Of a DNA stretch of 64,000 nt, positions 55,001 through 64,000 are shown piece after piece; position 1 is the first letter of the stretch, and every line of letters starts with the position of its first letter. The translations under genes were made by a program, and so were the position numbers. The stretch lies in NCBI GenBank assembly GCA_020796225.1, contig CM036753.1, positions 86,523,203-86,587,202 on the forward strand, read 5' to 3'. The DNA comes from Arion vulgaris. Its lineage: Eukaryota; Mollusca; Gastropoda; Stylommatophora; Arionidae. The notes beneath the pieces were generated by a model that was not told the DNA's origin, ran no database searches, and saw nothing but the letters and a program-made list of their open reading frames with translations.

Positions 55001-57807
55001 CTGAATTCTATCTCCGCTATTGTTTGGAGTGGCCATTGACTGGGTGATGCGAAAATGTTGCAGGGGCGAAACTGGCATCGATTGGGTAGAAAATAGTCAA
55101 CTAGAAGATTTGGATTTTGCAGATGATATTGCCTTGTTAAGTAGAAACAACCAAGATATGCAAAGAAAAACAGACAACTTGTCATCTATAGCATCAAAAG
55201 TTGGACTGCAGATAAGCTATGAAAAACAAATATAATGAAGACACCTATGGAAGTAATGCAGATATCACACTGGAATCTAAAATGATAAAAATAACAGAGC
55301 AGTTCACCTATTTAGGTAGCAATTTTGATTGCACAGGAAATGTTAAAAAGAAATTATGATACGAATTGGCAAAGCAACATCAGCTTTTAAAAGTCTAAAT
55401 AAAATATGGAACTGCAAGTTATAAAGTATTAAAACTAAATTATGAATTTCCAATTCAAATGTTGTATCAATCCTAACATATGCTAGTGAGAGTTGGAAAA
55501 TGACTAAAGATATAGAAAGCAAGTTGAATGCATTTGAAAATAGATGTCTGCGAAAAATAATGAATATAAAATGGAACGAATTCAGGAGAAGTGATGAAAT
55601 CAGAGACATGTCTGGTCAACCACTAGTGACAACTGTTATAAGAAAGAGAAGATGGAGATATGTTGGACACACCTTGAGGAGAAATGATCAACGAATATCA
55701 AAGCAGGCATTGAAGTGGGATGCAAAGGGTTCAAGAAAGAGAGGTCGACCTAAGGAGACCCTGAAACGAACTTTGCTGAGAGAGGCAGGAAATATCGGTC
55801 TCAGTTCCATGGAGGAAATTTAGCGAGTTGCCCAGGATAGAGCGGTATGGAGAAATTACTTGCAGGTCCTATGTAACGTAAAACTATACGAGAGGAATTA
55901 TTATTATTAATTCTTTAGTAATGACTTATTGGTTCTCTGATGATCTTCCAAGATGCAGTATTGTGTCTGGTTTTTTGGGGGGATTTGAGGTACAAGAAAT
56001 TGATAAGACTGTTACTATTTGAGTTTGTTACTCTCCTGTCTCAATTTCATTACTCTATTTTATTCTCTCACTACTGTTCTGTTAATCTTTTTTTTTTTTA
56101 CAACTTCTTCCATCACTCAACAAATTTTTTGTGTACACTTCTAGTCTTCATACAAAACTATCATGTCAATCTCAGATAACTTCTCATATTATATTCCCAA
56201 CTATCTGCTCAAATAGATTCTAGTTGAAATGTATTATGGTTGTAACATCATCAAATGTAGTTACATCACTGCCTATGTGGTGCCGAGTCCTGCAAGGAAA
56301 GCAAAGAATAGTACCACTGCGACCTACACAGCATTTAGTAAGAGGCAACTGATGTGGGACCTAGGAAGATACCCTAGTAAATAAAAATCGTCACAGAAGT
56401 CGGATGTGATGACCTACTTGTAGCCACTTAACTGGTACAACGTACGATCGTTCTTAGGCTCAGATCACATGTTGGTTAACAAGTGGTCCATATGGAGCGT
56501 TCAAAGAAGAAGAAGACTGTCTTTTGGTCAAAACCCATTGAACAGATTTGTTGGTAACTGTGCTGTTGTTCTAACTAAAGTTAAGAATGTTTTTTTACTT
56601 GACATCAAATCATGTACATATTTGCTGCTGGTCAACTAGAGGCACATAGAAACCAGTTCTCTAACTTCTTATCCATGCTGACACCCGCTCCTTTGAAAAC
56701 CATTAACTATAGCAATATGTCCACTTACACTCTCTGTCTGTATGTTCCTTCTGCATTCTCTTGGTAACAATAAACGTATATACTTTTCTTAGTGGTTAAA
56801 GCTAGTTAGCATAGGTACCAAATGCTACTAGTTTGCAACAGTTAGCTGCGATTTTCTAGTACATCTGTTTTGCCATGTTTTTATTCCAAAATTTCTGCGC
56901 ATCACATTCCACCACCAGGTCTTCTTCTTTGCGTTCGTTCTTTACGACCAATTTTAATCACTCTTTGTGATATGTTTGATCTTTGTCAAGAACATGTATA
57001 TGTTGCACATTGGTTTGGTAGGTCCCTAAACGCATAGACTTCTACACGTTTAGGACACATGCATCCGATTTCAGCCAAACCTCCTTAGTCGCCTCTACGA
57101 CATGCGTGGCAGGTAACAGTGGCTCTATTCTTTACACCCCAAATTTGAGTCCCGGTAACCACTTGGACGCACCACCAGGTCTTTATAACATTAGTTACGA
57201 CTTTCAAAATCGAAAGAACTCATGCAGCTATCTTCCACAATTAATTTTTCAGGTGATCCTACTGTAAATTTAGGTGCAATGTGGGCATCAGAAACGTGAC
57301 AGACATCTATTTGTAACACATAAAATTACTCAATTATAAATACTAGTGATGGTTCCCTGTCTTGATCTTGTCAAGGAACATCTTGTTAGAAATTCATAAT
57401 ATATGACATTCCCTTCACTCAAGTTCTTATCATTTATTTTCTGTTGATTGCATCCAATGAAGCAAAAATAAGCAAGCAGATATTGATCTATATTGTATGT
57501 AGATTAGAAAAAAGGAGCAGGAGAAATATGCTGACAAGCAATAAATGCCCAATGTTTTGCATTGCAAATTAAATGCATTAATGATGATTCCACTACAATA
57601 AATATAAACTAAATCGAGCATGTCTAGAATATCTATAAATTTAATTGGTGCTGGCTCTAAATACATACACTACACTTTGTATTTATGTATTATCAAGTAT
57701 AAATATTTATAATTCCAGATATAACAGCAGTGTGATATCACATATGAATAATACTGCACTCAAACACATGCCTGCCAATGTTGCTTCTCTAGACTTGAAA
57801 GATACAG
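45991..57807 (+). CDS. GINS4: GINS4 / SLD5, GINS complex subunit (3' end outside window)
   Basis: SLD5 is one of four GINS subunits; GINS joins CDC45 and MCM2-7 as the replicative helicase at forks. Exons 45991-46092, 47207-47353, 51281-51334, 53548-53645 and 57719-57807 join in phase to about 163 codons. Matches to human SLD5 are [52 protein letters not shown] and [16 protein letters not shown] (human NVALKHMPPNLQKVDL). This covers the helical A domain; the beta-rich B domain (about 60 residues, including YVFLRV) is not found before 64000. Introns carry LINEs and SINEs in both orientations. No frame break is seen in the five exons. Confidence 0.95.
46375..46475 (-). repeat. LINE 3'-UTR-like repeat
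   Basis: ATTGCACTTCTGTGAATAAC and CATGTGTGCTCCAATCTCTT match 8285-8340. First GINS4 coding intron. Confidence 0.4.
46973..47140 (-). mobile_element. SINE family R1, partial copy
   Basis: TCTTCTTCTTTGTGTTCATT to TTTCAGTCAAACCTCC in + sense; the core and head are missing. It lies 70 bp before a GINS4 exon. Confidence 0.7.
47207..47353 (+). CDS. GINS4: GINS4 exon
   Basis: 49 codons, phase 0 to 0: [49 protein letters not shown]. Human has AWMNEKFAPELLESKPEIVE. Acceptor TTATTTCAG, donor GTACTT. Confidence 0.96.
47483..48240 (+). mobile_element. RNase H LINE 3' fragment (L1r) with a SINE inside
   Basis: [40 protein letters not shown] and a [16 protein letters not shown] segment (one stop) are almost identical to the minus copy at 10262-11390. 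The 3' end (TTTAGTAACCAATAACCAAT) is intact. SINE S1 (47931-48123) splits the 3' part. High identity to the other copy implies both are young. Confidence 0.88.
47931..48123 (+). mobile_element. tRNA-derived SINE family S1, copy 1
   Basis: GCCCGCCTGCCCAGCGTGTT head, A-box-like TAGCGTGTTGG, B box GGTTCAATTCC, body GGCACCGAACCGAAGGGTTA, tail AGCTCAAGTGCTTCTGGATC then A-rich. AATCAGCGAGCC flanks it at 47917-47928 and 48124-48135. The copy at 10.3 kb shows the same site empty. Confidence 0.92.
48530..49130 (-). other. Possible LINE relic in GINS4 intron
   Basis: Two minus-strand frames (48748-48530, 48999-48721) suggest old coding DNA. The second contains [20 protein letters not shown], vaguely like LINE RNase H C-termini. 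No diagnostic motif is intact. Confidence 0.25.
49260..50690 (+). mobile_element. LINE reverse-transcriptase relic
   Basis: Reads [20 protein letters not shown], then, across a slip, [24 protein letters not shown] text (RT motif A region, AFDRIW near 49520) and [10 protein letters not shown]. The part from 49940 to 50120 matches 7490-7860. A fragment RYKAEYG near 50170 could be the RNase H Glu region. Many stops. Confidence 0.65.
50696..51150 (-). mobile_element. SINE family R1 copy split by SINE S1
   Basis: R1 runs in + sense from TCTTCTTTGCCTTCGTTCTT to 50811, is interrupted, and resumes ACTTCTACACGTTTAGGACA to TTGGGCCCCGGTAACCACTC. Both halves together make one full R1. Confidence 0.85.
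50812..51015 (+). mobile_element. tRNA-derived SINE family S1, copy 2
   Basis: A box TAGCGCATTGG at 50834-50844, B box GGTTCAATTCC at 50874-50884, body GGCACCGAACCGAAGGGTTA, tail AGCTCAAGTATTTCTGGATC then A-run. The target duplication (ACACATAGACTT against ACGCAAACTT) is imperfect. It is younger than the R1 copy it interrupts. Confidence 0.9.
51281..51334 (+). CDS. GINS4: GINS4 exon
   Basis: 18 codons: [18 protein letters not shown]; human has MERIRYVLSSYLRCRLMK. Acceptor TTCATTTCAG, donor GTAAGT, phase 0 both sides. Confidence 0.96.
51723..52185 (+). mobile_element. SINE family R2 copy split by a LINE end
   Basis: R2 from about GTGTGGTGCCATGGTCCGCA to AACAAGTGGTC (51950-51960), then a 180-bp insert, then AACAAGTGGTC repeated and CAATATGGAACGTTTGAAGAAG. 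Both flanks make one R2. Confidence 0.85.
51961..52140 (-). mobile_element. 180-bp 5'-truncated LINE end
   Basis: The reverse complement matches the last 190 bp of the LINE at 12546-16849 (about 16665-16849), ending GATCGCTGAAGAAGAA. AACAAGTGGTC duplications at 51950-51960 and 52141-52151 mark the insertion. Few differences, so this family moved recently. Confidence 0.92.
52430..53165 (-). mobile_element. RNase H LINE relic (L2r-like) with nested LINE end
   Basis: Minus strand: [20 protein letters not shown] (53160-53045), then after an insert [38 protein letters not shown] and INVILQWI (52745-52440). These are the successive strands of one RNase H domain, similar to the copy at 41185-42400. 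Confidence 0.8.
52755..53045 (-). mobile_element. LINE 3' end with (AAGT)n tail
   Basis: The minus strand reads [20 protein letters not shown] then [17 protein letters not shown], followed by GGAATAAGTAAGTAAGTAAG. This is the '[15 protein letters not shown]' end of another LINE family, inserted into the RNase H LINE that surrounds it. Confidence 0.8.
53548..53645 (+). CDS. GINS4: GINS4 exon
   Basis: 32 codons plus two bases: [20 protein letters not shown] then [12 protein letters not shown]. Human has IEKFFPHVLEKEK and LSPEELAFAREF. Acceptor ATTATAG, donor GTTTGT; the GG/A codon gives Gly. Confidence 0.95.
53860..54700. other. GINS4 intron, nothing recognised
   Basis: ORFs occur on both strands (53968-54297 + and 54106-53864 -), but neither resembles a known protein. 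AAAGGCTATGTATGGAAGAA-type text hints at LINE origin, without a motif. Confidence 0.3.
54732..55906 (+). mobile_element. RTE-like LINE, 5'-truncated, with target duplications
   Basis: TTAATTCTTTAGT at 54719-54731 and 55907-55919. It encodes [20 protein letters not shown] (RT motif A), [28 protein letters not shown] (FADD active site at about 55115), and a C-terminus [20 protein letters not shown]. One stop falls in the QGCILSP motif and a slip occurs near 55230. The 3' tail is (TTA)n. It is full to the 3' end and truncated inside the reverse transcriptase. Confidence 0.93.
56275..56515 (+). mobile_element. SINE family R2, copy 3
   Basis: GTGGTGCCGAGTCCTGCAAG, AAAGAATAGTACCACTGCGA, AGTAAGAGGCAACTGATGTG, CCTAGTAAATAAAAATCG, CTTAGGCTCAGATCACAT and AAGTGGTCCATATGGAGCGT, ending AAAGAAGAAGAAG. 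Uninterrupted. Confidence 0.85.
56918..57172 (-). mobile_element. SINE family R1, full copy
   Basis: CTTCTTCTTTGCGTTCGTTC to CCCCAAATTTGAGTCCCGGT and AACCAC in + sense. The flanks CACCACCAGGTCTT at about 56907-56920 and 57170-57183 repeat (ACCACCAGGTCTT), giving a 13-bp target duplication. Confidence 0.9.
57719..57807 (+). CDS. GINS4: GINS4 exon, last in window
   Basis: Completes the split Gly codon, then [20 protein letters not shown] and VASLDLKDT plus one base. Donor GTAAGT follows 57807. Human has NVALKHMPPNLQKVDLF. The remaining exon(s), starting in phase 1, are not found before 64000. Confidence 0.94.
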
Positions 57808-58215
57808 GTAAGTGTTTTAAAAAAAATATTGTTTCATCTTTTATGAAGAATTGAAAGCAAAATAAAAGTTGGTAACCCATGTATTTGTTGCAGATTGTTA
57901 CCTTAGACTGTAATCTTATGGCACCCTTCTGCAAAACACCAATTCATTGTCATCAGTCGGTTCTCCTAGGAAATATATGTTTCTCGACTAGTCCTGTCCT
58001 GGCTGTTATGAAGTTTTCTTTCTTTGATTTTTGCTAGGAGCCACCAAGATATCATTCACCTCCTATGCATATACGTTTGGTTTACTTCTTGGCTTTAGTA
58101 TTATCTGGTTGGGTTCCTTGGGCACATAATTATTGGAGTTTTTGTAGGGATCCCCATTCACGTCTTGTGTCAAGCTTTGATTGTTTGAACTATATCATAT
58201 AATATCATAGGTAAA

Positions 58216-58340
58216 GAGGCTGATCAACACACTACATTCCTATGCTTCTTTCCACATATATATATACACACACGTATTAGGGAGCATGAAAAATTAGGGT
58301 GGAAAGAAGCATAGGAATGTAGTGTGTTGAGTACAGCCTC
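58216..58340. repeat. 40-bp inverted repeat around an AT spacer
   Basis: GAGGCTGATCAACACACTAC and on to CTTTCCAC (58216-58255) is mirrored by GTGGAAAGAAGCATAGGAAT to CAGCCTC (58299-58340), identical apart from a small indel. The 43-bp spacer begins with an ATATATAC tract. It would form a strong hairpin. Confidence 0.85.
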
Positions 58341-58384
58341 TGTGTTTTATATATATATACAGTATATATATATATATGCAAGAT

Positions 58385-58760
58385 TATGAACATCAGGTGT
58401 CACAAGATAACCAATACTGAAGTACTACAACTGCAAATCTGCCTTCCATCATGGCATGCTAGCAGTAGACGACTAAGATGGTTGGGACATGTGAGAAGAA
58501 TGAAACTTATCGATACCAAAACAAATGTTGTTCTGTAACTTTCGGAGGAAGAGGCACCAGGGCAGACCACTGCTCAGATATAAAGTGTCTGCAAAACCTC
58601 AATGAAAAACTTTTCTATAGATCCCAGCAAGGGACTAGCTGATGACAGAGTTGTGTGGAAAGCCAAATTCGGAAGGGCAGAGTCTTTGAGAAGAGACTTA
58701 TGACGAGCTGAACAACAAGAGAGAAAGCGAAAACTCAGAAGTTGTCACAGTAAAACACTT
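58385..58760 (+). mobile_element. LINE 3'-end relic
   Basis: Reads across frames MNIRCHKITNTEVLQLQICL, RRLRWLGHVRRMKLIDTK, GRPLLRYK, DPSKGLADDRVVWKAKFGRA. This is the C-terminal order of non-LTR pol (RLRWLGHVRRM, GRPxxRYKD, W). Stops throughout. The (AT)n tract follows it directly. Confidence 0.7.
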
Positions 58761-58789
58761 GCCTATTGACGGTCTGTAAAGATGAAAAG

Positions 58790-59009
<220 letters not shown>

Positions 59010-61160
59010 TAGCAGTTTTACCCGTTCTTCACACGGGAATTGAGGAGTTGCATATTAAAGCAACATGCCCTGTTGCCTCAAATTCTGCTTTTTACCATTA
59101 AAACAAAACATTTTCTCTCCATGCTTGGTGGAAAACTTTGTTGGTTGACCACATAAGATTAAAATGTCGCTCATTCCAATTGCCAGAATTCCCGTGATTA
59201 TACCAGATTACAATAGAATTCCCGTGAAAGTTGACAAATAACAATTTGCAAATAGAATTTATTTGGTTTTTACTATCTTTGCAAATGAAATTTGTGTAGT
59301 TCTCTTACCAAATGTATTAATAAAAATAAAATGTTTTAAAAAATGGTTGTTGTTTCCCCTGAATTGAACACGTTTCCAGCATAGCAGCCGAGAATGTAAT
59401 GCATTGGCCACTGGACAGACATGTTGAAAGACCAATAAATATGTTTGTATTTGCGTGACTGCTTTGTGTACCACGTGATCGGAAAGTAACAACATGACCG
59501 CTGTCCATATCATGTGACAGGAACGTAAAAACATATATACACGTATTCAGTGATTTCTGTACATGCCCATTTGCATTAAGTTGGAATATGGTTATAGAAA
59601 CGAACAAATAGTCCAGTTTTATAATTTTTACATCTTCCCATCTATGAAAGCTACCCACTTGCCAAATTTCAAGTCCAAAGGATGTCCAAATATCTTCAAA
59701 CAATTGTGACATATATATATACAATTTCAGTCAACTTAATCTTTATATATATATATAAAATTATTTATAGCTTTTCACAGTTATTTTACGCTTCTTCACG
59801 TTTTCATTATCTGATGTAGTTAGGAATCCATCCATTGTTTACACAGTACCGATTCTGTGTTTCATATAGGACAGTCGTCTTGTACCCAGTGTTGTTCGTG
59901 TATCCTTTGCTTGATGAAGACCTTTTGATCAAAACATCACTGTGTCTTGTTTTTGTGCTTTGTAAAATTACCTCACTTCGTGTTTCTGTATGTCCCCTTT
60001 GGTACATAGCTTTACTACAATTTTCACTTTTATCAATGTTACTCTACCAAAAAAACAGAGCTTTGTTTCTCTGTATACTAATATAACTTTGTTTTTCTTC
60101 TCTTTCTCTTTTTATCTGCATTTTTAAACTTGGTCTCAACCAACTCTTGCCAAGTCTTCCTATCTTTAGCTATCTCTTCCAGCTCTTATGACTATTGTTA
60201 ATCTCTCTACCTCTAAATTTCTTCTCCATGTATTTCTAAACTTTGTTTTTATGTATTTCTAAAAGAGTATATAACATTACACTTTGTCTGTACCTGATAT
60301 AAAAACTGCTAGCAGTTTTGGAAGACTACCAAAACTTTGAATTATTGTCATTGATCGATATCATGTACCTGCTTTCCATTTTTTCACATTTTCTCTAGAA
60401 ATCCCTTATTAGAGACCACTCAGCACTCAGTTCCATCTTTATTTTACTCTTCAATTTTATCAATTATAAATCATGTCAGCATGACTTTGTATTTCACAAC
60501 ATGATGGATGACCTGGGGCTAGTTTTAAAGTGTTTAGTAAACATGTCACTTATCATAATTAACTAAAGTGCTAAGTCTGAAACAGTTGCTAGGCAACAAA
60601 TAAGCTGTTAGAACTCTACAAATGTGTGTAATAGCAGTGCGCGTACCAAATGCATGCATACAAAATCAAATAACGTTGACATTTACTCAATCTCCCTTTT
60701 ATATAATTCTGTTGTTTGCTTTTCTGATTGGCAATAATAAAATGGCAGTGCCTAAGCACATTTGTTATAATCCAATAAAAATAATTAAGAAACTCAAGGT
60801 CCATGAATAATGACTGAAGAGATAGTGATGCCCTGTTACGGCAATGTCAATTCAGATAATTGTAAAACACACTCATCGATGAATGGATAGTGAAATTTAT
60901 TTAGAGCAAGCAACTTATAAACAACTGGAAAACTGACACCCTACTAAACAGTAATAAAACTGAATATTTGAGATATGTTAGCTAAATCAGTTCTCTTCTG
61001 AAAACCAAACGTCCAGGAAATATCTGATTTACATTTGGTGAAGCTCTAACTTTAACCAAGTTTGGAGACCTATTAAAAATAAATTAATTCAGAAAGTTTC
61101 ACAAAACTTGAAAACATGTCTTTATGAAAAATAAAATATGATGTTTGTGAGGTCCTAAAT
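59010..61160. other. GINS4 intron, nothing supported
   Basis: AT-rich. The ORFs at 59317-59724 and 59259-59534 (minus) lack any recognised domain. ATTGGCAATAATAAAATGGC near 60730 is not coding in context. Confidence 0.35.
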
Positions 61161-61171
61161 TGTTAATAAAT

Positions 61172-61215
61172 TAGCGCAGGGGTTGGCAGCTGATGGGTCA
61201 CATCTGGTCCTCGGC
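61172..61215 (+). mobile_element. Possible hAT-type transposon end
   Basis: GCGCAGGGGTTGGCAGCTGA resembles the CAGGGGTTGGCA start of many hAT/MITE ends, and GTCACATCTGGTCCTCGGC fits their subterminal text. No matching end or 8-bp target duplication was found downstream. Confidence 0.3.
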
Positions 61216-61689
61216 ATGTTTCTAAAGTTTATAAGCAGTCCACAGTTGGGTGTCAATTTAAAATACACTGAAGAAATACATTCACTCAGCATGAAAGAAC
61301 ATCAACAGGGTACATTTTCAGAAATTTAAATGCAACTGATAATTTTGTGGAATGGTCACAAAGAGGCCTGCAATGGTTGACTCAATATAGATACCAACTC
61401 TGGCATGATAATATGTTAATATTATGAAACTTGTTCATGAAACACAGAATCATGTTAAATAAAATGTTGGTTCCATATTTAGTGCATTAATTGGTACCTA
61501 CGAACAGCTGCATAATTCTTCATACAGCTCGACCAAAACAGATCTTATTTTGTCTTTATCCAACTATTATACTTTATTTTTATATATGTTTGCTTGTCTC
61601 ATGAGCAGTCAATTTTCAATTTTTGTGGTAAATGGCATACAAATATATTTGGAGTTGGTTCCTTTGAAATATATACTGACACCTGTTCT

Positions 61690-62840
61690 GCTGAGTTCCC
61701 AACTCTTGCATGTACACTGCTTTGGTATGTGTGTGTGGATTAGAAATGTGTGAACAGTGGTTCACCATTATTTACTAAAATATCTATGACTGCTGGATCT
61801 GAAAGTACCCAGTATGTTCTATGAAAAAATAGTCACCTGTTCTGCTAGTTCCCAACTCTGTGACACTGCTTGTGGTATGTGTGTGTGGATTAGAAATGTG
61901 TGAACAGTGGTTCACCATTATTAAAATCTTCTTCAAACCCACAAATATCCCTGTTCTGCTGGTTCCCAACTCTGTGACAGTGCTGTGCATGTGATGTGTG
62001 GATTAGAAATTGTGAACAGTGGTTCACCATTATTTACTAAAATATCTATGACTGCTGGATCTGAAAGTACCCAGTATGTTCTATGAAAAATAGTCATTCT
62101 TTTCCACTCGTGACACTGCTTGTGGTATATGTGTTTGGATTAGAAATGTGAACAGTGGTTCACCATTATTTACTAAAATATCTATGACTGCTGGATCTGA
62201 AGTACCAGTATGTTCTATGAAAAAATAGTCACCTGTTCTGCTGGTTCCCAACTCTGTGACACTGCTTGTGGTATATGTGTGTGTGGATTAGAAATGTGTG
62301 AACAGTGGTTCACCATTATTTACTAAAATATCTATGACTGCTGGATCTGAAAGTACCCAGTATGTTCTATGAAAAAATAGTCACCTGTTCTGCTAGTTCC
62401 CAACTCTGTGACACTGCTTGTGGTATGTGTGTGTGGATTAGAAATGTGTGAACAGTGGTTCACCATTATTTACTAAAATATCTATGACTGCTGGATCTGA
62501 AAGTACCCAGTATGTTCTATGAAAAAATAGTCACCTGTTCTGCTGGTTCCCAACTCTGTGACACTGCTTGTGGTATATGTGTGTGTGGATTAGAAATTTG
62601 TGAACAGTGGTTCACCATTATTTACTAAAATATCTATGACTGCTGGATCTGAAAGTACCCAGTATGTTCTATGAAAAAATAGTCACCTGTTCTGCTGGTT
62701 CCCAACTCTGTGACACTGCTTGTGGTATGTGTGTGTGGATTAGAAATTTGTGAACAGTGGTTCACCATTATTTACTAAAATATCTATGACTGCTGGATCT
62801 GAAAGTACCCAGTATGTTCTATGAAAAAATAGTCATTACT
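61690..62840. repeat. 150-bp tandem satellite, about 7.5 units
   Basis: The marker GTGTGGATTAGAAATGTGTG recurs with spacings of 150, 113, 137, 148, 150, 152 and 150 bp. Each unit holds GAACAGTGGTTCACCATTAT, CTATGACTGCTGGATCTGAA, GTACCCAGTATGTTCTATGA and CACCTGTTCTGCTGGTTCCC. Units 2-4 have internal deletions; the last four are near identical. Confidence 0.97.
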
Positions 62841-62849
62841 TTACCACTA

Positions 62850-63670
62850 GTTTATCAGCAGCTTAGTAATTGTCAATCAATATCAGAAAGATTAGTATGG
62901 GTAGTTCTGGATGTTACAACTTTACATTAATAAATAGATGTAGCAACTATTAAATATTTTTTGAATACTCAGTACATTTAGAAAACCTGTATATGTGATC
63001 ACTAATCGTTACATTACAAGTGTTCAGCAGTGACTTATTTGTTACTGTCTTATTATCTCTTACTCCTTATCCACACACTGGCCGACATCGTATGCTGGGC
63101 TTCAAGGTGTAAAATATCACAGCTAAACTGCTGCAAACTACATCACATCGTATTCACGCTCTTCGTTCAAATCATACAATGTGGTATATAAGTGGTTATG
63201 CTAGAGCGAATACCAACAAGTAAATAATCAAACTTCTATTGCTGCACCGTATTCTGGTGGTTACCTGTTAGGTAGGCTATTGTATGCTTATAGTATACAG
63301 TTTTACCAAACTTTGACACCATATTTGAATAATATTGTTTTCTCTCTCAGTGAATCCTTAATATGTCAAGTATCAATTGACATTCATGTGGACTGTTCTT
63401 TTCTCACCCTGTCTGCTTTTCTTCTCCTGATGAGATTAGGTGAACACAAGTGCACATTTGTTAAGTAAACATAGATAGTGTCATATTCCCCTGTATAGTT
63501 TCTACAGTGTGACCTACATTTAATAGGAGATTTGGGGAATGGAAGTTGATATAGGCAATATTCATAAGCTTTTCTAGTGTTCCTTTTCATTTGGGACAAG
63601 GAATACACCATGCTGTTTTATTTTCATTTGAAGAATAATATTTCTGCACAGTGCACCTCTTCTCCACCCC
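62850..63670. other. GINS4 intron, nothing recognised
   Basis: I searched the + strand here for the SLD5 C-terminal exon (a YVFLRV-like segment) and did not find it. Remaining ORFs are short and unremarkable. Confidence 0.35.
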
Positions 63671-63679
63671 CACCAATAG

Positions 63680-63790
63680 ATTCATAATTGCAGTACTACC
63701 AGTAACAATATTTTCATAGATGCAGTACCACAAGTAACAATAGATTCATAGATGCAGTACCACAAGTAACCATAGATTCATAGTTGTATA
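63680..63790. repeat. Minisatellite, about 35-bp unit, three copies
   Basis: ATAGATTCATAGATGCAGTA then CCACAAGTAACAAT recurs three times with small changes. Confidence 0.85.
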
Positions 63791-64000
63791 GTCTGTCCAT
63801 TAATTCGTGAGCACGTTTGAAATTGATTTTCTCGAAAACTACCTGTTGGATCTCAGTGATTTTTGCAAGCAGCCTTAGAATATCCATGACGCTAGAGAAA
63901 TATTTTTTCCAAGAAAATTTGATGTAGTTTGAAATATTTCTTCTTCAGGTTATATTAAAATCAACCTCACCGGATTGTACACAATAGTAACAGATCTACG

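Noticed and set aside
59317..59724. 135-residue minus-strand ORF
   Set aside because: No domain, no splice context, AT-rich intron of GINS4 with antisense orientation.

Overview
This is invertebrate animal nuclear DNA: AT-rich, with short coding exons in kilobase introns bounded by GT..AG sites and packed with non-LTR retrotransposons, SINEs and simple repeats. There is no bacterial gene structure. Molluscs or another lophotrochozoan are my leading guess, from the style of the LINEs and SINEs, but the phylum is not proven.

Three host genes can be supported. (1) The last two coding exons of an unrecognised small membrane protein lie on the + strand at 1066-1890, with a poly(A) signal at 2152. 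(2) NOL6 (nucleolar protein 6, Nrap family, yeast Utp22 relative) occupies the minus strand from about 43.49 kb down to 4577. I placed 22 coding exons whose splice phases agree, apart from one missing internal exon and an uncertain start. They encode about 1110 residues against about 1146 in human NOL6. (3) GINS4/SLD5, a subunit of the GINS replication complex, lies on the + strand. A probable 5' untranslated exon ends at 43841 and five coding exons run from 45991 to 57807; the C-terminal exon(s) are beyond the window. NOL6 and GINS4 are head-to-head with about 300 bp between them, so a shared promoter joins a ribosome-biogenesis gene and a DNA-replication gene. Genes 1 and 2 are tail-to-tail.

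The introns hold the rest. There are at least twelve fragments of LINEs with an RNase H domain. Two are long: a 4.3-kb copy at 12546-16849 with target-site duplications, and a 4-kb copy at 27.3-31.4 kb. RTE-like LINEs lie at 18.1-20.7 and 54.7-55.9 kb, the second with a 13-bp duplication. Three tRNA-derived SINE families and two related SINE families with a shared core are present. There are also a TA-flanked MITE, a 150-bp satellite at 61.7-62.8 kb, several minisatellites and a long (AT)n tract. Several insertions are nested and can be dated relative to each other.

Three NOL6 exons each carry a single-base gain or loss beside a homopolymer, with intact conserved protein on both sides. The simplest reading is uncorrected assembly errors, so gene prediction here needs raw-read support. 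No operon, phage, CRISPR or defence system was seen.
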